Virus record (IMG/VR): IMGVR_UViG_3300042444_000169
Location: 1 to 37,938 of that record
Length of the DNA stretch: 37,938 bases
Source: a virus
Direction: 5' to 3' (one strand)
Shown here: in pieces, positions 6,748 to 14,429 of the stretch
How positions within the stretch are numbered: position 1 is the first letter of the stretch
How the letters are laid out: each line of letters starts with the position of its first letter
The notes under the pieces: model-generated
Seen by the model: only the letters and a program-made list of their open reading frames with translations
What the model was told of the DNA's origin: nothing
Database searches by the model: none
Program-made: the position numbers and the translations under genes

Positions 6748-9700
6748 CTACCTCAAGGCGGGCTGGCCCAGGGCCTCCATCAGATCCTGCAGCCGGTTGG
6801 TCTGCTGCGTGAACTGCTGCTCGGCGATGGCGGTGCGCTTCTGGCGCCAGTCCTGGGCGTCTGGGGTGCTGGAGTCCTCGAGCTGATCAATGGTCATCCA
6901 CTGGTAGTAGTCGTAGATGCCCTGGATCATCCGCGATGCGGCCTGTTGCCGGCGCTGCGATGGCGGCATGTCGCGCACTTCCAGGTCGGAAGTGGTGCCG
7001 GGCTGGTCCTGCATCCGCTGGTACACCGGATCGTTGAACAGGCTGGTGAAGGCCTCCACGATCGTCTTGCCCTTGACGTGCTTGCTCAGGAACGGCCCCA
7101 GGTCGATCGTGGCTGAGTCGCCCGCCTTGGTGACCACCACACCAGAGCCGGCGAACTGGTTGCGGAGGTCGATCGGGATCTCCTTCTTGAAGCTGAAGGT
7201 GACGTTGACCTTCCGGCCAGCCAGCTCTGCGCGGGCCTCCAGGGGGATGCTGCCCTTCACGGTGCCGAAGGTGTCGTTGTACTCCTTCTGCAGCTCTGCA
7301 GACATCGCCACGCCCTCCAGCCGGCGGGTGAGCAGCGGCAGCGGCAGCCGCAGCTGGCCCTGGGCATCGAGCTCGGCATAGACCCGCTGGTTGGCGCGGG
7401 GCCACATGCGGGGGTGGAAGCGGCTCTTGAGTGCTTCCTTCCAGTCGGCGCCGAACTCCAGCTGGATCGGCTGGCCCAGGAAGTCCTGCTCCTTGCGTGG
7501 TGCGCCGCCGGGGAGGCCCAGCAGGGGGATGGTGCCGTAAGCGATGGCCCGCAGGGTCTTTAGTGCCTTGGCCTCGAAGGAGTCATCGCCCAGGTAGTAG
7601 TTCTCCTCTGCCAACGGGTCGCGGGACTGGTACAGATCGGCAGGCCCGTAGCCCGTGATGCGCTGCAGATCGCGCATCGGACCGCTGAACGCCATCTGGC
7701 CCTGCGCCAGCCAGCCAGCCACCCGCGCCATCCCGGCCTCTGGGTCCATCAGGGCGTCCACGATTCGGAGGAACTGGCCAAAGCCCGTCTGGCGGATCAG
7801 GTTTGTGGTCAGCAACTGGGCCGTCATCCACCAGGCCTTGTGCTGATCAAAGTTGGAGTACCCGCCCGTGATCAGCGTTTCCTTGATGTCCTTCCACAGG
7901 AACAGGGTGTTGAGGACCGGGAGCCCGCCCAGGTAGGGGATGCCGGCGATGCTGTTGGGCTTGCGGCCTTCCAGAAGCCATGCGCGGCGGGCGTTGGGCT
8001 CAATCGGGCCGTTGCCCTCGATCAGCCCGGCCATGTCCAGGCCGGCGAACAGGGTGAACAGCCCGCCGGTCATCACCCAGCCGGCCTGGACCTTGGAAAT
8101 CTGCTCCTTGGTGGGATTGGGGCCAAAGAGCACCTGGACCGTCTCGGCCAGCGGGCCAAAGGACAGCCGGGTGTCGAAAAGGTGGTTGACAAATGGCGCT
8201 CGCCAGTACGGCACCAGGCTTTCGATTGCCCAGTGCTTGCGAGCCGCCATCACGGACTCGTCCACCTGCCCGGCCAGGGTGCCTGGCTCGGGCACGCTCT
8301 GCATCCGGTTCGCCAGGCTGTAGTCCATGGCGGCCTGGGCCTCGGGCGTGTCCAGCGTGGGGTGCCCGTAGGTGTTGCGGGCGCGATCGGCCGTGATGAT
8401 CGAACGGATCTCGTCGTCGCTGATGTCGCTGCCCTTGAGCTTGTGCTGCCGGCGGAAGGCCAGCACGTTCTCCTCGGTGGGCGCCAGCTGGTAGAAGGCG
8501 TTGTCCAGCTGCTTCTCCACCCACTCCTCGCGGCTGCGCTGATCCAGCAGGCCCAGCTGCACACCGTCGCGGCGTGCCTTGATCTCCAGGTCGTTCTTGA
8601 GCTTGAACAGGAAGGCGTCGTAGCCGAGCACGCTGTCGGTGGCGCTCATCGCCCGCAGCGCCGGGGTGAGCACCTCATGCCGGCCGGTCCAGTGGAAGGC
8701 GAGCATCCGCACGGCGGCCTGCTGCTTGTGGACCAGCATTGCCCAGTTGATGGGGCGCAATGGGCCGCCGGGATACCACGGCTGCTCAAGCGTGGCCTGC
8801 ACCTTGGCCAGCAGCTGATCGTTGCTGCTGGCCCGGGGCCCGTAGGTGTCGAGGTTGCCACCGAACGGTGCATCGCCACGGAAGAAGGAATCAGCCGCCA
8901 GCTCGCGCCAGGCACGCCGCACCCCGTCGTGGGAGTATTTGGCGCTCTCCCACGCCACCCGCAGCCCCTCTCCAAACGCTTCCCGGCTGAACCGTGTGCC
9001 GTTGGGGGTGAGGTTGCCGATGTTCTCGAACGCCTGGTGGGCAAACCCGTGGGTGTTGGCCAGCCAGGTGCCCATGAGGTTGGCCCGCACCTGGCTGCCC
9101 AGGTTGGTCAGCTGGGCGTCCTTCACCAGCGCATTGCCAAAGCGCATGTGGGTGTTGGCCCAGCCCTTGCCCAGGGTGACGTTGGGGTCGATCGAGTCGA
9201 GCACCGCCGCGATCCGCAGCTGCTTGATCGCCTCGGCGTCTCCGTTGTCGATCGCCTGGATCACCTTGGCGAAGTGCTCATCCGGCTTCACGTCTGCGGC
9301 CTTGGCGCCCAGCGTCTGCGCTGCCTCGGCCATGTCGGGCATGAACATCTCCGGCCGGTCGAAGTCGGTCTGCAGCGACCGCAGGGCCTGGCCGGTGTTG
9401 CGCTTGGCGGCGGCCACATGCCGCTCAGCCATCAGCGCTGTCTTGTAGGAGCTCCAGGCCCGCTGCTTGAGGCCGTCAGGCACCTTGGAGCTGGTGCTGC
9501 CCATGAACTGGTGGATCTGATCCAGCGTGCTCAGGTAGCCCTCCTTGGCCATGTCGGAGACGAACCGCAGGCGGGTCATCTTCTCGGCCAGGTTCATGAA
9601 CCCTGCGGTGTTGTTGGCCAGCGATGTGGCGATGGCGTCCGCGTCGATGTAGTCCTTGTAGGCATTGGCCACGGTCTCCATCAGCCGGTCGCGGCCCCAC

Positions 9701-10131
9701 ACCTCCGTCACCAGGCGGAAGTCCTCGGGCGCCATCTGCTTCCAGGTGCCGACCAGCGCCTCGGTGAGCCGCAGCCAGTCCTCGGCATCGCTGATGTTGG
9801 CGGTGTCGATCAGCATCCGGTAGTTGACAAACCGTCCATTGCTGCCGACCGGCTTGGAGCGGTTGCCGACGCCTCGCTCGATCATCTGATCAAGCTCTTT
9901 CGACTCCAGCCGGTTGGCGAAATCGCTGTAGGCCCGGTCGATGTCGGCATCCGTGAGCGAACGGACCGAGCCGTCCTGCATCTTGAACACCCACTGCTTC
10001 TTCACCTCGGTGCGCAGGAAGGCCTCGCCGGCCTTGCGTGCGGCCTCGGATGTGGAGAGCTCCTGCCGCAGGCGGTCGTTGTCCTCCTGCAGCTTCTTGT
10101 ACGCGTCGTCGTAGCTGTTGCAGTTGGTCAT
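6748..10131 (-). CDS. Large internal virion protein (gp16-like position)
   Basis: This 1127-residue, mostly helical protein begins MTNCNSYDDAYKKLQEDNDR with a short coiled coil. Long helical blocks follow. A hydrophobic stretch, GWVMTGGLFTLFAGLDMAGL, may cross a membrane, with LLTTNLIRQTGFGQFLRIVD further on. A mixed alpha/beta part contains VNVTFSFKKEIPIDLRNQF, and the Gln-rich helical end is QQFTQQTNRLQDLMEAL. Size, order and composition fit the ejected inner-core proteins of T7-like phages, which form the channel through the cell envelope during DNA entry. It starts inside the end of the preceding giant gene (ATGA-type overlap at 10128-10131). Confidence 0.75.
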   Translation of the reverse strand: MTNCNSYDDAYKKLQEDNDRLRQELSTSEAARKAGEAFLRTEVKKQWVFKMQDGSVRSLTDADIDRAYSDFANRLESKELDQMIERGVGNRSKPVGSNGRFVNYRMLIDTANISDAEDWLRLTEALVGTWKQMAPEDFRLVTEVWGRDRLMETVANAYKDYIDADAIATSLANNTAGFMNLAEKMTRLRFVSDMAKEGYLSTLDQIHQFMGSTSSKVPDGLKQRAWSSYKTALMAERHVAAAKRNTGQALRSLQTDFDRPEMFMPDMAEAAQTLGAKAADVKPDEHFAKVIQAIDNGDAEAIKQLRIAAVLDSIDPNVTLGKGWANTHMRFGNALVKDAQLTNLGSQVRANLMGTWLANTHGFAHQAFENIGNLTPNGTRFSREAFGEGLRVAWESAKYSHDGVRRAWRELAADSFFRGDAPFGGNLDTYGPRASSNDQLLAKVQATLEQPWYPGGPLRPINWAMLVHKQQAAVRMLAFHWTGRHEVLTPALRAMSATDSVLGYDAFLFKLKNDLEIKARRDGVQLGLLDQRSREEWVEKQLDNAFYQLAPTEENVLAFRRQHKLKGSDISDDEIRSIITADRARNTYGHPTLDTPEAQAAMDYSLANRMQSVPEPGTLAGQVDESVMAARKHWAIESLVPYWRAPFVNHLFDTRLSFGPLAETVQVLFGPNPTKEQISKVQAGWVMTGGLFTLFAGLDMAGLIEGNGPIEPNARRAWLLEGRKPNSIAGIPYLGGLPVLNTLFLWKDIKETLITGGYSNFDQHKAWWMTAQLLTTNLIRQTGFGQFLRIVDALMDPEAGMARVAGWLAQGQMAFSGPMRDLQRITGYGPADLYQSRDPLAEENYYLGDDSFEAKALKTLRAIAYGTIPLLGLPGGAPRKEQDFLGQPIQLEFGADWKEALKSRFHPRMWPRANQRVYAELDAQGQLRLPLPLLTRRLEGVAMSAELQKEYNDTFGTVKGSIPLEARAELAGRKVNVTFSFKKEIPIDLRNQFAGSGVVVTKAGDSATIDLGPFLSKHVKGKTIVEAFTSLFNDPVYQRMQDQPGTTSDLEVRDMPPSQRRQQAASRMIQGIYDYYQWMTIDQLEDSSTPDAQDWRQKRTAIAEQQFTQQTNRLQDLMEALGQPALR
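7287..7302 (-). promoter_or_regulatory. Intragenic copy of the promoter-like element
   Basis: The minus strand reads TCTGCA-GAGC-TGCAGA, fully palindromic, inside the coding sequence for residues around MSAELQKEY of the large virion protein. It matches the element found in gaps, but the codons Ser-Ala-Glu-Leu-Gln alone could give it. It may be an internal promoter or chance. Confidence 0.25.
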
Positions 10132-13100
10132 AGCGAGCAGCCCTCGTCTTGCATTTTGCGGCGCAGTTCAGCCATGCGCTGTTCGTTGGCTTGGATCTGT
10201 TGGCGGGCGGCCTGGTCGGCTGTCTTGGTGCGGGGCTTGGGCATCTGCGCTTCTGGTTCCGGCACTCCATAGAACTGCCGGTACGCCGCGGCCACCGCTT
10301 CCACCTCAGGGGTGTTGCGGCCCATGGCCCGATCGTTGATCGCCTTGTCCAGGTCAAGGCCGGGGACACGCTCGGCGTAGAGGTTGCGGCCCTTCTTCAC
10401 CGCAAGGGATTTGGCCTCCTCGATCGACTTGATCGGGCCTCGCCCTTCGGGGTAGCCGGTGTTGCCCCAGTCGTAGAGGCTCGCCGCCACCGAATCTGCG
10501 CGGCTTGCGCTGAGCTTGGTAGAGGCCCTGGCCGGGATGTCGATCTTCGGTGCGGGCGCGGGCGTGTCCGCCAGCTGCAGCGGCTCGGGGCGCACCGGGG
10601 CGGGGGCCAGCCCAGCCCCGGCGATCCGGTTGGCCAGGTCGGTCTTGTAGATCACCACTTCGCTCGCGCCGGCGCCCACCTCGCTGAACATCGGATCGAA
10701 GCGGATGCCGTCGTAGCCGTTGTCCAGTGCCCACTGGCGAATCTGGCCCTGCTGCGCCTCGGAGAAGAAGCGCTCTCCCGCGAACACTTCCGCCGGCCGA
10801 CCCACGCCGATTTCCTCGGCGAAGTCGGAAGCGGTCTTGCCTTGGCCCACCAGATCGAGAATCCTGGCTCCTTCGGGCAGCTGGCCGCCAACTGCGGTGT
10901 CGCCATAGGCGCCCGCGTACCTGGGGTTGGTGGCCATGTAGACCCCATCGCCCAGGATCGTGCCGCCGCTCTTGGCCCGGGACGGGCGGAAGCCGCTCTC
11001 CATGATCGACTGGGCGGCCTTGCCTGATGTGCCATGCACCAGCTCGGTGCCCGGCGGCACCAGGTCGTAGCCATCCGTCATCCCCAGCGCCTTCTTCTCC
11101 TCGAAGGTCTTGAGCTCGTAGCCCATCGCGTCCTTGGCGCCCTCCTCGGCGATGGCCCGCATCTGCGCATCGCGCTCGGCGAACTCAGCCGTCAGCCGGA
11201 TCTCATCCGCCATGGCCTGCGCAGCAGGGGTGCCGGGCTCCACCTGGCCGCCACGGGTCTCCAGATCGGCCCTGGCCAGATCAGGGGTGAGCGCCGGGCC
11301 ATCGGGCAGCTCGGGGATCGGTGTCTCGGGTGGCCGCACCTCGGCTTCATCCACAGCGCGGCGGATCACCTCGATCTGCGCGGCCTGGCGCTGCTCGGGG
11401 GTGAGCGGCCTGGGGCTGGGGACGATCCGATCTGTCGCCCGGGCCCCGTCGATGTCCTCGATGCCGACCGATGCCTCCAGCCCGCGCCGGGCCATTTCGG
11501 CGTTGCGGCCGGCGCTGTCGCCCAGTGATCGAGCGATGCCTTCCATTTCATCGAAGACGGCCTGGGTCTCGGGGTCGAACTCCGCTGCAGCGGCAGCTGG
11601 GCGTGCGGTGGGCATGCCCTGCTCCTCGGCGCTCTGCCGCACCGCATCCACGATCTGATCACGGATCCGGTTGGCCACCACGCCAGGCTTGGCGCCATCG
11701 GCGATCTGCTTGGCGCCATCGTCAAGGATGCTGCTGACTGGCCCGGGGGCGTACTTCACCGCATCGAAAACCCCAAGCACAGCGCTGGCGTCGGTCGCCT
11801 CCATGGCGCTGCCTTCGACGCTGATCTTGTTGCCGGCCTGCTGCAGTCGCTCGGCCTTCCTGCCGACCTTGCCAAACAGGTTCTTGTCGCTGATCAGGTC
11901 GGCGCGAATCTTGGCCGCCAGCTTGCCCTTCTCCACCGCCAGGGAAAGCGCCTCCTCGCTCATCCCCATCATCTCCAGTAGGGTCGTCTGGGCCCCGTCC
12001 GACTGCTTGACCACGGGTGCGCTGCGCACCTGTTGCACCACCTCGTTGAAGGCGGAATCGGTGAGGTCTCTATCGCCCAGGATCTTCATCACGGACTGCA
12101 TCTGCGCCTCGTCCAGCCCGCTGCCGCCGATCGCCGCGGCCTTGCCAACGGACAGCCGGCCATCGACGGCAGCCTGGAAGATGTTGTCCGGCAGCTGGGA
12201 CAACGCCAGCCCACGGGCAGCGTGCCCATCGGTCATCGGCGCACCCATCCGCTGCAGCTGGTCAGGGCTGGTGATGCCGCTGTCGCGCATGAACTTGGCG
12301 GCATCGAACACCGTGCCGCGACCCTCCTTGATGTTCGCCAGCGCCCCCAGCGCCCGGGCCTCCTCGGCGGTGGCGGCCGGCAGCTCGCGCACCGGCACCG
12401 TGGGGATGCCCAGCTGGTTGGCGCGGGCCAGCCGGTTGTGGCCGTTCACCACATAGGTAGCGCCATTGGCCGGATCGGTCCACACATCCAGCGTGCCCTC
12501 GGCCACCGTGTCCCAGCGGTCCACGCCCGCCAGGCTGTTGCCCCCCTGCTCGCCAACCTCGTTGACACCCTGCTTGAACTGGAAGCGCTGCGGGTCGGCC
12601 TGGATCTCGCCCGTGGGGCGGAATGACTGCTGCCAGTCGCGCACCAGCAGGGCCTGGCCGGACTGCTCCCGGTACTTGGCGAGGCCCTCGATGATGTCGG
12701 CCTTGGTGAACTCCTCGAACTCGCGGCCGGTGATGTCGCCGATCAGCTGGGCCAGTGCCGGGTTGTTCTCCGGTGCGGCGGCGCCCCGCAGCGTCTCCAG
12801 CGGCATCGCCTCCAGCGTCTGCTCGTAGGGCAACGGCTGGCCATCGCCACCGATCCGCTCAGCCACGCTCTCGGCCGGTGCCATCACCCGGCCCTGCTCC
12901 AGCTCGGGCCGCACCGGCATGGCCTCCCTGGCCATGAGCAGCTCGTCAATGCGCGGCACCACCGGGCCGGGCTGGGCCAGCAGCGCCTGCAGGTCGGTGT
13001 CGTCCAGGTCCCGGACGAGGTTGAACACCACATCCGCCTCGGGCAGCTCGGGGTCGTAGATCAGCTCGAACGGGTCGATCTCGACGCCCTCCACCTCCAG

Positions 13101-14426
13101 CTCGCCGCCGGCAGCAGGCGCCGCGGCCGGTTCGGCGTCGGTCTTGGGTGCCGGGGCGGGTGAGTCGTTCCATGGGTCGCCAAGGCCTGCGGCCGGGGCC
13201 GGAGGGGCCTCGCCGGCTGGGCGGTCGCGGACTGGGCCAGCCCACTCATCCATGGCCGTGCTGGCCGGGGGCTTGGCCGGCGCCGCCTGCTGGCCGCCCC
13301 GCAGGCTGCCGAACACCGTCTGCGGCTGGTCGGTCTCGCCGATGTCCTCGAAGAACTGGTTGATCCGCGCCTGCTGGCCGGCCGGATCCGGCTCAGTCGG
13401 CTTGAAGGCCGTCGCACCCGTGGCCGGGTCGGTCTGGGTGATGCCGGCCTGCTGCAGCTGCGTGCGGGCATCCGTGACCTGCGAGACCGTGCGGCGATCC
13501 TTCAGCCAGCGACGGGTGTTCCTGAAGCCCCCGGCTGCTTCGCCCACGCCACCCAGCGCCAGGCCGGGGATGGCATTGGGGATCAGCGACTTCACCGCCG
13601 AGTCGATCCAGTCGTCCTCACCGACATTCACCGACAGGGGCAGCGGCCGGCCAACGGCCTCGCCCAGGTTGGCCAGGTTGCCGCCACGGTTGTCATCGAA
13701 GAAGGTGCTCAGCACCTCGCCAGCCGCAAGCCGCAAGCCGCCGGTCACCACGGCGCCAGCGGCGCCAACACCGATGGCGGGGATGGCCTTGGCCGCCACG
13801 GCGGTGCCGACGATGCCAGCGCCAGTACCGCGGGCGACCGCATCCAGACCCCGTTCAAACTGGTTCTGCTGCCCTGGCGGGGTGGCACCCAGCACCCGGT
13901 AGCCGGCATCGCTGATGCGCTCCACCAGGCTGTTTGCCCCGGCGTTCTCCGGGTTGGCCGGCCGGCCGCGGACCTTTTGCGTGAGGGCGATGCCCAGCTT
14001 GGCGGCGTTCTCGGCCGCGCCCACGGTAAGGCCCGCCTGCAGGTTGCGGCCGGTCTTGCCCAGCACCGTTGGCAGGGCGTTCACCACATTCACGCCAGGC
14101 AGCGCTCTGGTGACCGCCTGGCCAACACTGCGCAGGGGGCCCTGCTGTGCCCGCTGGTTCGTGGCCTGCGCCTGGCGGCCGATGTAGCGCAGCTCGTTGC
14201 CGATCACCCCCAGCGGGTCGCTGAAGATCGAGCGGTTGAGCTTGCCGCTGCCCTTGAGCTTCCCGAATGACTTGGGCGACTGCCACCGCCAGTCCGGCCC
14301 AGCCCACACCACCTGCCGGCCGCCCAGGATGGACTTGGCGCCGATCGGGCGGTTCTCGTCGGTGTACTTGGCCTGGGGCTGGTCGCGGACGACAGGCTGT
14401 GCGGGGCCGGTGAGTTTCAGTGGCAT
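10128..14426 (-). CDS. Giant virion polyvalent protein: ParB-like + ADP-ribosyltransferase-like
   Basis: The protein has 1432 residues. Residues ~195-240 are an Ala/Gly-rich hydrophobic region that could insert in a membrane. A Pro/Ala-rich linker covers ~375-460. A ParB/sulfiredoxin-like domain lies at about 620-720, with YVVNGHNRLARANQLGIPTV (H663) and an Ala/Glu-rich helix after it. Near residues 1125-1265 is a PARP/toxin-like ADP-ribosyltransferase pattern: ELVHGTSGKAA (H1131), GDGVYMATNPRYAGAYG (Y1163) and SEVVIYKTDL (E1256), an H-Y-E triad in the right order and spacing. It sits between two inner-core genes, so it is probably packaged and injected. The domain calls are mine by eye; the activity and targets are inferred. 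Confidence 0.75.
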   Translation of the reverse strand: MPLKLTGPAQPVVRDQPQAKYTDENRPIGAKSILGGRQVVWAGPDWRWQSPKSFGKLKGSGKLNRSIFSDPLGVIGNELRYIGRQAQATNQRAQQGPLRSVGQAVTRALPGVNVVNALPTVLGKTGRNLQAGLTVGAAENAAKLGIALTQKVRGRPANPENAGANSLVERISDAGYRVLGATPPGQQNQFERGLDAVARGTGAGIVGTAVAAKAIPAIGVGAAGAVVTGGLRLAAGEVLSTFFDDNRGGNLANLGEAVGRPLPLSVNVGEDDWIDSAVKSLIPNAIPGLALGGVGEAAGGFRNTRRWLKDRRTVSQVTDARTQLQQAGITQTDPATGATAFKPTEPDPAGQQARINQFFEDIGETDQPQTVFGSLRGGQQAAPAKPPASTAMDEWAGPVRDRPAGEAPPAPAAGLGDPWNDSPAPAPKTDAEPAAAPAAGGELEVEGVEIDPFELIYDPELPEADVVFNLVRDLDDTDLQALLAQPGPVVPRIDELLMAREAMPVRPELEQGRVMAPAESVAERIGGDGQPLPYEQTLEAMPLETLRGAAAPENNPALAQLIGDITGREFEEFTKADIIEGLAKYREQSGQALLVRDWQQSFRPTGEIQADPQRFQFKQGVNEVGEQGGNSLAGVDRWDTVAEGTLDVWTDPANGATYVVNGHNRLARANQLGIPTVPVRELPAATAEEARALGALANIKEGRGTVFDAAKFMRDSGITSPDQLQRMGAPMTDGHAARGLALSQLPDNIFQAAVDGRLSVGKAAAIGGSGLDEAQMQSVMKILGDRDLTDSAFNEVVQQVRSAPVVKQSDGAQTTLLEMMGMSEEALSLAVEKGKLAAKIRADLISDKNLFGKVGRKAERLQQAGNKISVEGSAMEATDASAVLGVFDAVKYAPGPVSSILDDGAKQIADGAKPGVVANRIRDQIVDAVRQSAEEQGMPTARPAAAAAEFDPETQAVFDEMEGIARSLGDSAGRNAEMARRGLEASVGIEDIDGARATDRIVPSPRPLTPEQRQAAQIEVIRRAVDEAEVRPPETPIPELPDGPALTPDLARADLETRGGQVEPGTPAAQAMADEIRLTAEFAERDAQMRAIAEEGAKDAMGYELKTFEEKKALGMTDGYDLVPPGTELVHGTSGKAAQSIMESGFRPSRAKSGGTILGDGVYMATNPRYAGAYGDTAVGGQLPEGARILDLVGQGKTASDFAEEIGVGRPAEVFAGERFFSEAQQGQIRQWALDNGYDGIRFDPMFSEVGAGASEVVIYKTDLANRIAGAGLAPAPVRPEPLQLADTPAPAPKIDIPARASTKLSASRADSVAASLYDWGNTGYPEGRGPIKSIEEAKSLAVKKGRNLYAERVPGLDLDKAINDRAMGRNTPEVEAVAAAYRQFYGVPEPEAQMPKPRTKTADQAARQQIQANEQRMAELRRKMQDEGCSL

Positions 14427-14429
14427 GGG

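Noticed and set aside
7287-7302. A certain internal promoter in the large virion protein gene
   Set aside because: The element matches fully, but it is inside coding sequence whose ordinary codons could produce it, so I list it only with low confidence.
7840-10272. Plus-strand open frame of 810 codons
   Set aside because: It lies opposite the large internal virion protein and reflects the high GC of that gene's third codon positions. Its translation is His/Gly/Leu/Val-rich without domains, and it has no gene-like neighbours on that strand.
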